64,000 nt of DNA, taken from Candidatus Woesearchaeota archaeon. Lineage in GTDB: Archaea; Nanobdellota; Nanobdellia; Woesearchaeales; ARS49. Below are positions 9,464-17,498 of this stretch, in pieces (within the stretch, counting starts at the first letter, position 1; every line of letters starts with the position of its first letter). Location of the stretch: assembly GCA_019323015.1 (NCBI GenBank), contig JAHWHY010000007.1, positions 1-64,000 on the forward strand, written 5' to 3'. Below the pieces are notes generated by a model, which worked only from the letters and a program-made list of their open reading frames with translations, did no database searches and was not told the origin of the DNA. The position numbers and the translations under genes were made by a program.

Positions 9464-9861
9464 TATTCTGCTCCTTTAACCTGCTTCAAGACCTTCTCGC
9501 CAAGAATCACCCAAAACAAAACCTGGGAACCCTCAACAACCTGGCCCTTGAACTCCTCTGGAATCTTCAGGTCAAATGTCTCATAGCTCTCAACGTCCAT
9601 TACATTCGCTGTATCACCGCTAACAGACAATACCTGCGCAGTCTTCTTGTCAATAATAGGCACTTCAACATTCTCACCAGACGGCTTCAATATCTCTCTC
9701 TTCTTGCCATCCAAAACGCCGACAGCAACAATCCTGTACTTTGCATGCCCATGCTTACCAGACTTTGAAGACTCACAACTTATTACCTTACAAGCAACAT
9801 CATCAATGATGATGAAACTTCCTTGCTTAATTGCGTTTACCCCAACTACTTTCTTTGACAT
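9463..9861 (-). CDS. eif5A: Translation initiation factor 5A
   Basis: 132 residues. The loop SKSGKHGHAK contains the lysine that is converted to hypusine (about residue 36), followed by the OB-fold C domain. It relieves ribosome stalling. A minus-strand TTTATAAA near 9886-9893 supports the ATG at 9861 rather than the GTG at 9870. Operon with L40e. Confidence 0.96.
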   Translation of the reverse strand: MSKKVVGVNAIKQGSFIIIDDVACKVISCESSKSGKHGHAKYRIVAVGVLDGKKREILKPSGENVEVPIIDKKTAQVLSVSGDTANVMDVESYETFDLKIPEEFKGQVVEGSQVLFWVILGEKVLKQVKGAE

Positions 9862-9963
9862 AACAATCACTAATTTAGAAACTATTTATAAAGTTTGCGC
9901 TGAAATCCGCCAGCTTTTTAAATAATGAGCGCATAATAAGAGATAAAAAGTGAGGAAGACACA

Positions 9964-10353
9964 ATGACCGCAGATGTAAAATACAACACACTACGACAGA
10001 GAATAGAGAATGAAGTATTCCCAAGGATGACAAACGAAGAGACAAGAGCAGGAATGCTTGAAATACTGACAGACAAAAGATACCAGCTTGCAAGCGAGGA
10101 ATTTGCAGAAGAACTTGAAAAAGACAAACACCTACAAGACCTAATAATTCTTAGAGAAGAATTCCATAGAGGACAATGGAACAACATGATCAGCTGGTTC
10201 AGGCAAGTATTAGACTCAAAGCCGTATAACTTCAAAAGATTCAAAAATGTGGCGCTGGACTATGCAAGAGTACTTCAGCTTAGTTATTTTGAAGATGAAC
10301 AAAAAGCATTGGACAATGACTTTAACATAGTCACACTACTTCCAGAAGAATAA
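9964..10353 (+). CDS. Hypothetical helical protein
   Basis: 129 residues, charged, predicted mostly helical, no membrane segment. The ATG follows AGTGAGGAAGACACA, a usable Shine-Dalgarno. The 3' end overlaps the convergent metalloprotease gene by 18 bases. No family recognised. Confidence 0.6.
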   Translation: MTADVKYNTLRQRIENEVFPRMTNEETRAGMLEILTDKRYQLASEEFAEELEKDKHLQDLIILREEFHRGQWNNMISWFRQVLDSKPYNFKRFKNVALDYARVLQLSYFEDEQKALDNDFNIVTLLPEE

Positions 10354-11004
10354 AAATTTCTTTACTTTCTTTTTACTTAAAACAACTTCTAATTTCTTTT
10401 CAATCTGTTCTGCATTAGGAAACTCCTTCTCTTTTCTCCTGAACTCTGCAGTGTGGTGGAAATGCCTGCCATTCTTTGTCTTGAACTTGTGTTTTTTATG
10501 CAGTAATTCGTGATACATCACGTAATCAAGGCAATCTTGGTGATCCATAACATGCTTTGTGATAGAAACAGTATCTGTACCATAATCATAATGCCCTAAA
10601 GTCCTCAAACCTTCTGAAACAACAAGATTAGGAAGGTCCATCATGCCAGCAAAAAACCGTTCATTAACCCTGTTAAAAGAATCCTCTAGAACTGGATGTG
10701 ATTTTGTCTTAGGAACAGCCAAATGAGCCTGCTTGATGAAAATATTATACAAATCCATATTAGTTGTCTTTGCTTTTTTCTTAAACATCCTGCACATAAG
10801 CTCCTGCAAAAGACCGATTTTTATGTTTCTATCAACACAGCGCCAGCTCTTGCTCAAATTAAAAACAATATTCTTTGAGAAACGGTTAAGCTTGATGTTA
10901 GCATTATAACCCTTAAACCTTCCAGAATAACTTATTTTGGCAGTATAACTAAAATCCTTCTCAGGAAAAAGTTCTATAAAGGCCTCTTCAATCATTCCCA
11001 CCAT
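10336..11004 (-). CDS. SprT/WLM-like zinc metallopeptidase
   Basis: 222 residues. The motif HELLHKKH (HExxH plus an extra His) is followed by HHTAEFRRKEKEFP, which resembles SprT/wss1-type proteases acting on DNA-protein crosslinks. The start at 11004 is two bases after the stop of aRF1, so the genes form an operon; a longer reading would overlap aRF1. The substrate is inferred from family resemblance only. Confidence 0.72.
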   Translation of the reverse strand: MVGMIEEAFIELFPEKDFSYTAKISYSGRFKGYNANIKLNRFSKNIVFNLSKSWRCVDRNIKIGLLQELMCRMFKKKAKTTNMDLYNIFIKQAHLAVPKTKSHPVLEDSFNRVNERFFAGMMDLPNLVVSEGLRTLGHYDYGTDTVSITKHVMDHQDCLDYVMYHELLHKKHKFKTKNGRHFHHTAEFRRKEKEFPNAEQIEKKLEVVLSKKKVKKFLFFWK

Positions 11005-11005
11005 T

Positions 11006-12106
11006 TTATGTAGCCAACTTGTAACGCAATACAGCGGCAACACCGCCAATATCCCTCAACTGAACACCTTCCCTTGTTTCAGTAGAAATAATCTTTACAA
11101 CAGTAGAGAACTGCTTTGCAATCTCCTCAAATTCATCAATTAATTCATCAGAAAGACTCTCTGAAATCAATAAAGTCTCAACAGCACCCATGTTAAGGGC
11201 TTTCTTAACCTCTTGTTCACCATAAGAAACAGTGTCTGGCTCCTTAGCAAGCTTCTCAAAAAACTGGCCCATTGCCTTTTTCTCATCAACAACTTCTTCC
11301 TTAGCAAGAATATCCTCACTCTTTTCCAACAGTTCCTGCAAACCAAACTCTTCTGTGTACGAGAGGTCTTTCATGCCGATAATCTTTTTCTTAACATCGC
11401 CTGTGATAAAATTACCTTCAACAAGCTCATATTTTGTAGGGCCAGGACCACCAACAATAATGCCCTTAAGACCTTCTCTTGTGAGGAACTCATCTTTCAT
11501 GTAATCAGCAACCTTTTTTAGATGATCTTTCAAAGCTAAAGCCCTGTTCTGCTCAAACCTGTGTGCAGACTGGCCACCTGCCTTCATTTTTCCAGGAACA
11601 TGAGAATGCGTCTTCATCAATGGAATAATTGATTTTCCTTTCAATAAAGCTAAAGAAGCATCACGCCTGTCAAGAACAACAAGACCATACATCTCCTTGA
11701 CATCAAGAATATCTCTTAGAAGTTCTACCTCAAAGTTCTTGTCACACTTGTAAATCCTTGTATTCAAAGGAACAGGAGGCTCAATAGACCATACCTTGAC
11801 ATCTGACTTGCCTTCTCTAGCAAGAACATTGCCTGCAAAAACAGCCAAGCCATTAGGAGGAGTCTGCTTGAAAAGCTTCAAATGCTGAATCATTCTTTCA
11901 AGAGCATCTGTAACATTCTTCCTAGTAGCAGCAGACTTAATATTCATAGCAGTGCCCTGCTCCTGGCCAAGATGATTGATAATCTTATTAATATCATAGC
12001 CAGCTGGAATATAAACTGTCACAAACTCAGTATGCGCGGCCTTACATGCCTCTAATTCCTTGATAAACTTCTTTAGTTTATGCTTTTGCTGTGCTGTCAA
12101 TGCCAT
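11006..12106 (-). CDS. prf1: Peptide chain release factor 1, archaeal type
   Basis: Terminates translation at all three stop codons. The codon-recognition NIKS motif is at residues 55-58 and the peptidyl-hydrolysis GGQ at 177-179. At 366 residues it is shorter than most archaeal homologues (about 410); the missing length appears to be in domain 3. The promoter is the AAACTTTTATAAA element at 12130-12148 on the minus strand. Confidence 0.94.
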   Translation of the reverse strand: MALTAQQKHKLKKFIKELEACKAAHTEFVTVYIPAGYDINKIINHLGQEQGTAMNIKSAATRKNVTDALERMIQHLKLFKQTPPNGLAVFAGNVLAREGKSDVKVWSIEPPVPLNTRIYKCDKNFEVELLRDILDVKEMYGLVVLDRRDASLALLKGKSIIPLMKTHSHVPGKMKAGGQSAHRFEQNRALALKDHLKKVADYMKDEFLTREGLKGIIVGGPGPTKYELVEGNFITGDVKKKIIGMKDLSYTEEFGLQELLEKSEDILAKEEVVDEKKAMGQFFEKLAKEPDTVSYGEQEVKKALNMGAVETLLISESLSDELIDEFEEIAKQFSTVVKIISTETREGVQLRDIGGVAAVLRYKLAT

Positions 12107-12129
12107 ACAAAGAATTATTACAGAGGGGG

Positions 12130-12148
12130 TTTATAAAAGTTTGTACCT
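12130..12148 (-). promoter_or_regulatory. Core promoter of prf1, identical 19 bases also upstream of the HAD gene
   Basis: The 19-base string read on the plus strand as TTTATAAAAGTTTGTACCT occurs here and again at 12763-12781. Each copy lies 22-23 bases from a minus-strand ATG (12106 and 12740). It has the layout of an archaeal BRE plus TATA box. Confidence 0.7.
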
Positions 12149-12740
12149 AGAAGTCTGCCAAATCCCTCTTTAATTGGTCAACACCAACAAATTTAATTGT
12201 TTTTATCCCCCATTTTTGCGCTGCTGAAATATTAGTCTCAGAATTATCGATAAATAAACACTCTGTAAGATTAACAGACAAGCTTGAAGCAATCTCTTCA
12301 AATAACTCTTTTGAAGGCTTTAGTTTTCCAGCATCATGAGAGCATAAGACTACATTGAAAAATTTACGTATATCCATCTTATCAATAAAACCAATCTCAA
12401 AAATAGTAGTATTAGACACCAAAGCAAGCAAATATTTTTGCTTTAATGAAGCTAAAATCTGAGGAATACCCTCAAATAACCTTGCTTCCTTAATACCCTT
12501 ATCATATGTATTAATCACAAAATCAATATTTGCTTCAGTTTGGGGCAGATTAAAAGTCTTCAGAAAATTCAGAGCCATCTCCTTTTTGGAACCCCACTTA
12601 TTCAACTGAATTGATGCTTCATAATCTTGAAGATAACCAGAATAATCCTTAATCTTAAAATGCTGCTGAAATGCTTTGCTAATTGAGAATCCTTTACTTC
12701 CCAGAGTATCCCACAAATCAAAAATCACGGCTTTAATCAT
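12147..12740 (-). CDS. HAD-superfamily hydrolase
   Basis: 197 residues. The nucleophile motif is FDLWDT (Asp8), of the DxW variant where the second Asp is replaced. Motif II is LVSNTT, the lysine lies in GKLKPS and motif III is LFIDNSETN. Likely a small-molecule phosphatase or dehalogenase-like enzyme; substrate unknown. Its own promoter copy is at 12763-12781. Confidence 0.83.
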   Translation of the reverse strand: MIKAVIFDLWDTLGSKGFSISKAFQQHFKIKDYSGYLQDYEASIQLNKWGSKKEMALNFLKTFNLPQTEANIDFVINTYDKGIKEARLFEGIPQILASLKQKYLLALVSNTTIFEIGFIDKMDIRKFFNVVLCSHDAGKLKPSKELFEEIASSLSVNLTECLFIDNSETNISAAQKWGIKTIKFVGVDQLKRDLADF

Positions 12741-12779
12741 ACGATTAAAAACAAATGCTTACTTTATAAAAGTTTGTAC

Positions 12780-12857
12780 CTTACTGCAATTTTAGTAAGC
12801 AACTAAAAATCAAAGATTTTTAGAGCTTATAAAATTGCCAATGCAATTTTAGTAAGC
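12780..12857. repeat. Cluster of short hairpins with a 16-nt direct repeat
   Basis: Three nested structures are packed here: CTTACT/AGTAAG (12780-12785 and 12794-12799); CTAAAAATC/GATTTTTAG with a 3-base loop (12803-12811 and 12815-12823); and GCTTATAAAATTGC against GCAATTTTAGTAAGC (12825-12838 and 12843-12857, one bulge). TGCAATTTTAGTAAGC occurs exactly at 12785-12800 and 12842-12857. The cluster sits between divergent promoters. Confidence 0.6.
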
Positions 12858-12888
12858 TTTTTAAATGAACCATTGTTCTTAGAGTGCT

Positions 12889-13164
12889 ATGGCAGTTGAA
12901 AAGGGGCTTGGTCCTGCTAAAAGATTCGGGCCAAGATATGGAAGGACAGTGAAGTTCAAGCTTTCAAAAATAGAGAAACAACAGCGAAAGCCACAAATAT
13001 GCCCTTACTGCGACATGCCAAAAGCAAAACGAGTTTCTGCAGGAATATACGAGTGCAGCAAATGCAAGTCAAAATTCACAAGCAGGGCTTATTTTGTAAA
13101 GAAAAAACCTCCAGTAGTTATTACAGCTACAAAAGAGGAACCAAAAGAAGAGGCTGAAGCTTAA
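12889..13164 (+). CDS. rpl37ae: 50S ribosomal protein L37Ae
   Basis: 91 residues. Starts MAVEKGLGPAKRFGPRYG and has the zinc ribbon CPYC...CSKC of L37Ae (eL43). The acidic tail after residue 78 is a lineage extension. TATA-like TTTTTAAATG near 12858 gives a leaderless start. First gene of the L37Ae-RpoP-prefoldin cluster. Confidence 0.95.
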   Translation: MAVEKGLGPAKRFGPRYGRTVKFKLSKIEKQQRKPQICPYCDMPKAKRVSAGIYECSKCKSKFTSRAYFVKKKPPVVITATKEEPKEEAEA

Positions 13165-13222
13165 AAATGACAAAACAACAAAAATTAAAAATTTTTGAGC
13201 TTTGTCACTTTGAGGTGCCAAA

Positions 13223-13360
13223 ATGACAAAGTACACCTGCTTTGCATGCAGCAAAAAAATATCAAAAGACATGATGGGCAAAAGAGTAAGGTGCCCATAC
13301 TGCGGAAGCAAGATACTATACAAAGCAAGATCAAAAATAACAAAAGTAAAGGCGAGATAA
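13223..13360 (+). CDS. rpoP: DNA-directed RNA polymerase subunit P (Rpo12)
   Basis: A 45-residue gene: M-T-K-Y-T-C-F-A-C at the start, then RCPYCGSKILYK and a basic end. This is the zinc-ribbon subunit P shared with eukaryotic Rpb12. GAGGTG lies 5 bases before the ATG. It sits between L37Ae and prefoldin beta, the usual archaeal order. Confidence 0.94.
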   Translation: MTKYTCFACSKKISKDMMGKRVRCPYCGSKILYKARSKITKVKAR

Positions 13361-13364
13361 AAAA

Positions 13365-13703
13365 ATGACTGAAGCAAAAGACAATGCAGCACAAGAAAAC
13401 ATAGGCAGACTGCAAATGATAGAACAGCAAGTCCAGACAATGGCAATGCAGAAACAGCAATTCCAATCACAATTATTTGAAGTTGAAAACGCCCTTAAAG
13501 AACTGAAGACAAGCAAGACAGCATACAAGATCGTGGGCAACATAATGGTTCTTTCTGACAAAGAAAAACTAGAGAAAGACCTTAAGCAAAAGAAAGAAAT
13601 CATTGACTTGCGAATAACAAACATAGACAAGGAAGAGAAAAAGCTTAAGGAAAAGGCAAAAAAACTACAAGAGGAGTTACTATCAAAACTCAAAAAGAAA
13701 TAA
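13365..13703 (+). CDS. pfdB: Prefoldin beta subunit
   Basis: 112 residues with two long heptad-rich helices flanking a short hairpin (TAYKIVGNIMVLSDKEKL), the beta-prefoldin pattern. Prefoldin hands unfolded proteins to the thermosome. It starts four bases after the rpoP stop. Confidence 0.94.
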   Translation: MTEAKDNAAQENIGRLQMIEQQVQTMAMQKQQFQSQLFEVENALKELKTSKTAYKIVGNIMVLSDKEKLEKDLKQKKEIIDLRITNIDKEEKKLKEKAKKLQEELLSKLKKK

Positions 13704-13715
13704 AAGGTATGCACA

Positions 13716-13964
13716 ATGAATCAAGAAAAGATAGCTACAGTAATTGCCCTTCTTCGCGAAGTAGAGGAAGATACCTGCGTGCCTAAAAACGTAAAAAACA
13801 AGATTTCTATAACAATAAAAGACCTTGAAACAAGCAAAGAAGAGACATCAATCAAGATCAGCAGAGCACTGCATGCACTTGAGGAACTTACAGAAGACAA
13901 TAATATGCAGGCAGACACAAGAACACAATTATTCAACATAGTAAGCACACTAGAAATCGTGTAA
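13716..13964 (+). CDS. UPF0147 family protein
   Basis: 82-residue helical protein with the family pattern VIALLREVEEDTCVPKNVKNK. Widely found next to prefoldin in archaea, function unknown. It follows pfdB by 12 bases in the same operon. Confidence 0.85.
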   Translation: MNQEKIATVIALLREVEEDTCVPKNVKNKISITIKDLETSKEETSIKISRALHALEELTEDNNMQADTRTQLFNIVSTLEIV

Positions 13965-14504
13965 TTATTTCTTCTTAATAATCTTTGACTTAATAACAAC
14001 AGAATTAGGCATGTAAATCAAGTCACCTTTCTTTGTCTTAATACGAGTATCCAACAAACTAAGCTTGACAACCCTTCCAGAGACACCATTGATTTTTACG
14101 TTTTGTTTCTCCTTTATCAAATCTCTCCTGTAAATATACCAGCCAGCCATGAAATTAGGGATAAAATCACGCAGGCCTAAAAACACTGAAATAATCAATA
14201 TAGTAATAGCACCAATTGCTAACACGTATAATACAAACGTGGTTATGCCCAATTGATTCAATGCAAAAATAATAGTTATGAAATAAACAAAATACTCAGC
14301 AATATGCGCCAAAGCAAGCTCAAAAGAAACCTTAGCACCTGCTTTTTTCAGCAAATTATCTAATTCAGCCTCATGCAGGATTCTCTGGATTAATCTGCCT
14401 ACCAGCTTAGCTATAATAAAACCAATTAAAAGAATAATTATGGCTGTGATTATATTATTCACAGCAGGCCCAAGATACATCCTTGCATCAGCGAGTATAT
14501 CCAT
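13965..14504 (-). CDS. Small MscS-type mechanosensitive channel
   Basis: 179 residues: three membrane helices and the beginning of the MscS beta domain (LGLRDFIPNFMAGWYIYRR, KINGVSGRVVKLSLLDTRI, GDLIYMPNSVV). It ends just after the beta domain and lacks the larger C-terminal alpha/beta cage. TATA-like TTTAAAAAC near 14527-14535 on the minus strand favours the ATG at 14504 over the upstream TTG at 14525. Confidence 0.87.
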   Translation of the reverse strand: MDILADARMYLGPAVNNIITAIIILLIGFIIAKLVGRLIQRILHEAELDNLLKKAGAKVSFELALAHIAEYFVYFITIIFALNQLGITTFVLYVLAIGAITILIISVFLGLRDFIPNFMAGWYIYRRDLIKEKQNVKINGVSGRVVKLSLLDTRIKTKKGDLIYMPNSVVIKSKIIKKK

Positions 14505-14558
14505 ACAGCACATAAAAAAGGACAATGTTTTTAAACCTTTGCTCTTAAAAAAGCACTA

Positions 14559-15653
14559 ATGGCAGATGCAGCAGCAAGAATAAAGGAACTAGAAGCAGAA
14601 CTGAAAAAAACACAATACAACAAAGCCACAGAGCACCATTTTGGGGTTGTCAAAGCACAGATAGCTAAACTAAGGGAAAAAATAGAGAAACAAGCAAGCA
14701 AAAAAACAGCAGGCCAAGGCTTTGGGGTGAAGAAATCAGGAGATGCAACAGTCGTGTTATTGGGCTTTCCTTCAGTAGGAAAAAGCACTTTACTTAATGC
14801 AATCACCAAAGCAAAATCAAAAATAGGGGCATATGAATTCACAACACTTGATGTTGTGCCTGGATTACTAGAATATAATTTTGCAAAAATACAAATACTC
14901 GATATTCCAGGAATCATATCAGGAGCAGCAGCTGGAAAAGGAAGAGGCCGGGAAATTCTTTCTATGGTCAGGAATTCTGACTTGGTCCTGATATTAGTTG
15001 ATGCAAAATATCCACAGCACTACAAAAAAATACTCAAAGAGGTATATGACGCAAACGTGCGGATAAACCAGGAAAAGCCTGATGTCAAGATAAAGAAAAA
15101 AGCAAAAGACGGAATAAGCATAGGAAGCACAGTAAAACTAGGAATATCCAAAAAAACAATAAAAGACATACTAAAAGAACTAAAATTCAACAATGCAGAC
15201 GTTGTCATAAGAAGCAAAATAGACATAGACCAACTAATAGATGTCATAGAAGGAAACAGGCACTACATCCCTGCATTAACAGTTATTACAAAAATAGATT
15301 CAGTAAATGAAGAAAGACGCAAGAAACTGATAAAAGAGATAAAACCAGACCTAGTTGTCAGTGCAGAGAAAGGAGAAGGAATACCAGAACTAAAAGAAGC
15401 AATATTCCAGAAGCTGAACTTGATGAGGCTCTATATGAAAGAAGTGGGCAAGAATCCAGATTTAGAAGAGCCAATGATAGTGCGCAGAGGAATAACAATA
15501 GAGGGCGTGTGCAGAAAAATACACAGAGACTTTGTAAAAAAATTCAAGTACGCCAAAATATGGGGCAAATCAGCAAAGTTTCCAGGGCAAGTGTTTCATA
15601 AGCTGGACAAAGTTCTAGAAGACGGCGATATAATAGAGATACATATTTCTTAA
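14559..15653 (+). CDS. drg: DRG-family GTP-binding protein
   Basis: 364 residues. An N-terminal helical hairpin is followed by the G domain with P-loop GFPSVGKST, switch LDIPGIISGAAAGKGRG and ITKID, and a C-terminal TGS domain ending DGDIIEIHIS. DRG GTPases associate with ribosomes. This is the last host-like gene before the anomalous island. Confidence 0.95.
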   Translation: MADAAARIKELEAELKKTQYNKATEHHFGVVKAQIAKLREKIEKQASKKTAGQGFGVKKSGDATVVLLGFPSVGKSTLLNAITKAKSKIGAYEFTTLDVVPGLLEYNFAKIQILDIPGIISGAAAGKGRGREILSMVRNSDLVLILVDAKYPQHYKKILKEVYDANVRINQEKPDVKIKKKAKDGISIGSTVKLGISKKTIKDILKELKFNNADVVIRSKIDIDQLIDVIEGNRHYIPALTVITKIDSVNEERRKKLIKEIKPDLVVSAEKGEGIPELKEAIFQKLNLMRLYMKEVGKNPDLEEPMIVRRGITIEGVCRKIHRDFVKKFKYAKIWGKSAKFPGQVFHKLDKVLEDGDIIEIHIS

Positions 15654-15885
15654 GTATAATTAGGGCTAAACTTTAAAAATAAAGAACCATTACTAATATT
15701 CTCTAAAACCAAAAATCGGAAAACAACACAAACGTGAAGATATGACCCAAAGAATGGGTATATGCAAAAAGTCATTTATGACAAGCCTTAAGCCTGAAAA
15801 AGGAGAAGGCAAGAAAACTCAAATGGCTTGTGATTCGTAAAAAGGCTCGCTTGAGCTTAGAATCTGCAAGCATTTTACCGTCGAC
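15654..15885 (+). other. Non-coding left edge of the island
   Basis: No reading frame of note. A 9-base string ACCATTACT at 15686-15694 recurs at 24107-24115 at the other end of the island. CGGAAAACAACACAA at 15717-15731 is a 14/15 match to part of the promoter element at 15900-15914. ACAAGCC (15781-15787) can pair with GGCTTGT (15825-15831). I cannot say whether this stretch is transcribed. Confidence 0.5.
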
Positions 15886-15922
15886 AAATGGGGGGAATGC
15901 GGAAAACCACACAACTTTATCT
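15886..15922 (+). promoter_or_regulatory. Module 1 promoter with shared 23-nt upstream element
   Basis: Bases 15886-15908 (AAATGGGGGGAATGCGG then AAAACC) are identical to 20576-20598. A TATA-like CTTTATCT follows at 15915-15922; the second copy has CTTAATATA at the matching distance. This places a transcript start near 15945, upstream of the first tiny gene. Probably a binding site for a shared activator or factor. Confidence 0.75.
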
Positions 15923-16024
15923 AGAGCTGAGTAGCTCATGGCCTATAGATTAAGGACTAATTCTCAGGGAAGACCTCATCAGTTTTATTGCAGGACGCTC
16001 TGCAGGGTAGGGAAGGAGGCGAAA

Positions 16025-16363
16025 GTGGAAAATAAAAAACAAAAGTGGCCCAAGGATTGGGGGGCTGAACCAAAAGACTGGCAGGAGTGGCCAGAGAAAC
16101 AAAAAAGGAAATTCGTGGAAGAGGCAGAACGTCTGCGCATTGAAGGGCGGGTGGAGTACATCAAAACCATCAATGAATGCACGCCCAAAGAACGCGAAGC
16201 CTTGATTCACGTACTTCCGCAAATCAATGGAGGAGGCTTGTATAGCGGACCTGCAGATGAAATCACTGCAGATCCTGTGTGCACGGTGGCGGCTGTCCTG
16301 CTAATTGCAGGCGTTGGACTGATGTTTGTCTTGGGCTGCATCGCGGCATTCCTGGGCAAATAA
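16025..16363 (+). CDS. Island micro-protein 1: charged N terminus, one C-terminal membrane helix
   Basis: 112 residues from GTG at 16025, placed by the Shine-Dalgarno GGAAGGAGG just upstream; the frame is open earlier but has no ribosome site there. Residues 1-85 are charged and Trp-rich (PKDWGAEPKDWQEWPEKQK). Residues about 88-110 are a membrane helix (VAAVLLIAGVGLMFVLGCIAAF). First gene of an eleven-gene cassette. Family unknown. Confidence 0.75.
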   Translation: MENKKQKWPKDWGAEPKDWQEWPEKQKRKFVEEAERLRIEGRVEYIKTINECTPKEREALIHVLPQINGGGLYSGPADEITADPVCTVAAVLLIAGVGLMFVLGCIAAFLGK

Positions 16364-16376
16364 AAAGGAGGTGGCG

Positions 16377-16505
16377 GTGATTAAAAGAAGAGCGCTGAGT
16401 CCTTGTGAAAAAATATGCAATAGGGTTGCACTTTATCTCATCAGTGGGTTCGGTGTGTTCCTGCTGGTCCTGTGGGGCTTAGTCATCTTTGGGGTGGTTC
16501 CTTAG
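16377..16505 (+). CDS. Island micro-protein 2: single-pass membrane peptide
   Basis: 42 residues from GTG at 16377, with AAAAGGAGGTGGCG directly before it. A basic Cys-containing start (IKRRALSPCEKICNR) precedes one hydrophobic helix (LVLWGLVIFGVVP region). Starts 13 bases after the previous stop. Confidence 0.68.
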   Translation: MIKRRALSPCEKICNRVALYLISGFGVFLLVLWGLVIFGVVP

Positions 16506-16519
16506 GAAGGAGGCGGGAA

Positions 16520-16675
16520 GTGAATCAGTTGTTCAGTATCTGGGAGGACCTGACCAAGGGCCTTACAAAAACCAACAAAAAAATAGCAGATTTCATCGCT
16601 GAGACCGCAATTATCACAGCGCTGATATTCTCGCTAAGCATGGTTTTCATGGGGCTCTTGCACCAGGCGGGTTAG
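16520..16675 (+). CDS. Island micro-protein 3: single-pass membrane peptide
   Basis: 51 residues from GTG at 16520 preceded by GAAGGAGGCGGGAA. An amphipathic N-terminal half (NQLFSIWEDLTKGLTKTNKK) is followed by a membrane helix (TALIFSLSMVFMGLL). Starts 14 bases after the previous stop. Confidence 0.68.
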   Translation: MNQLFSIWEDLTKGLTKTNKKIADFIAETAIITALIFSLSMVFMGLLHQAG

Positions 16676-16714
16676 TAAGAATTTATGGCAGGGTGGGTGG
16701 GAAATTCTTACTAA
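16672..16714 (+). other. 13-bp perfect hairpin within the cassette
   Basis: TTAGTAAGAATTT (16672-16684) pairs perfectly with AAATTCTTACTAA (16702-16714) around a G-rich 17-base loop. The 5' arm includes the stop codon of micro-protein 3, and the next Shine-Dalgarno follows 6 bases after the 3' arm. It could be an RNA processing site or stability element that sets relative expression. Confidence 0.75.
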
Positions 16715-16733
16715 ACTAAAAAGGAGGTGGAAA

Positions 16734-16877
16734 TTGAGAAAAGGTGTAAAACCAAAAACGCTCGATAACAAAGAACAACCGAGCGAATGTTCTTTCTTTG
16801 TATCTGGTTTCTTGCTTGCAGCGCTTGCGCTGTTCATATACCTCTTACTATGGGCTGCATTCGGCATGACCAATTAG
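16734..16877 (+). CDS. Island micro-protein 4: single-pass membrane peptide
   Basis: 47 residues from TTG at 16734 after AAAAAGGAGGTGGAAA. A basic N terminus (RKGVKPKTLDNKEQ) is followed by a long hydrophobic stretch (FLLAALALFIYLLLWAAF). Lies directly after the 13-bp hairpin. Confidence 0.68.
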   Translation: MRKGVKPKTLDNKEQPSECSFFVSGFLLAALALFIYLLLWAAFGMTN

Positions 16878-16890
16878 AAAGGAGGCGGAG

Positions 16891-17184
16891 GTGGAACAAG
16901 AACTTGAAAAAAGAGCAGGATGCTGGTCCAGAATCTGGCTCGCAATCTCAACAGGGGGCTGGTTAATCCTGCTTTTTCTGCGAATGGGGTGGCTTTTCGA
17001 TTTCAACAAGCACAGCAAAAAACCCAAAAACCACAAAAACACAAGGAAAAGAAAGGGGGCAAACATGGAGGGCTTTACAGAAGCCCATAAAGAGGCTAAG
17101 AAAGCATTCTTCTGGATGCTGATTCTCGTACTGGCAATACTCGGAATCACCAGCAGCATCGTGCTCATCTGGGCATTAACGTAG
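16891..17184 (+). CDS. Island micro-protein 5: two-helix membrane protein
   Basis: 97 residues from GTG at 16891 after AAAGGAGGCGGAG. Two hydrophobic segments (about residues 15-33 and 75-96) flank a very basic linker (KHSKKPKNHKNTRKRKG). An internal ATG at 17065 has its own AAAGGGGG, so a 39-residue product containing only the second helix may also be made. Confidence 0.7.
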   Translation: MEQELEKRAGCWSRIWLAISTGGWLILLFLRMGWLFDFNKHSKKPKNHKNTRKRKGANMEGFTEAHKEAKKAFFWMLILVLAILGITSSIVLIWALT

Positions 17185-17197
17185 AAAGGAGGGGCAA

Positions 17198-17329
17198 TTG
17201 GAGCCAGACAAAATCCCAAAATATGACCAGGAGTTCTTGAGAACATCAAAGGCAGTGATTTGCATAGGCACTTTAGTTGTGGTGATCTGTGCAATCACAC
17301 ACATCATCCACACTCTAACCTACGCTTAG
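17198..17329 (+). CDS. Island micro-protein 6: single-pass membrane peptide
   Basis: 43 residues from TTG at 17198 after GAAAGGAGGGGCAA. The soluble start EPDKIPKYDQEFLRTS is followed by one helix (ICIGTLVVVICAITHII). Spaced 13 bases from the previous stop. Confidence 0.68.
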   Translation: MEPDKIPKYDQEFLRTSKAVICIGTLVVVICAITHIIHTLTYA

Positions 17330-17348
17330 ACTGAAGGAGGTGATGCAC

Positions 17349-17498
17349 TTGGAAGCGGTACTTGCAGGGGCAATGCTTGGACTGGCAGTCACAGGATTGA
17401 TATATTTCACAGGCATGGCAATCATCCTGTGGCTGCCAGAGAAAGGAGGCGACGGTTGCAAAAGAAGGATGGTGAATCAAAACAATATAAAAGAATAA
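17349..17498 (+). CDS. Island micro-protein 7: membrane peptide with basic tail
   Basis: 49 residues from TTG at 17349 after GAAGGAGGTGATGCAC. The first half is hydrophobic (LAGAMLGLAVTG-like helix then YFTGMAIILWLP) and the tail is basic. Its last 43 bases overlap the start of micro-protein 8 in another frame. The ATG at 17343 is too close to the Shine-Dalgarno to be preferred. Confidence 0.6.
   Translation: MEAVLAGAMLGLAVTGLIYFTGMAIILWLPEKGGDGCKRRMVNQNNIKE

Noticed and set aside
15721..15850. C/D box small RNA at the left edge of the island
   Set aside because: ATGACC and CCTGA are present but boxes C and D do not match the consensus well or sit at the right spacing.
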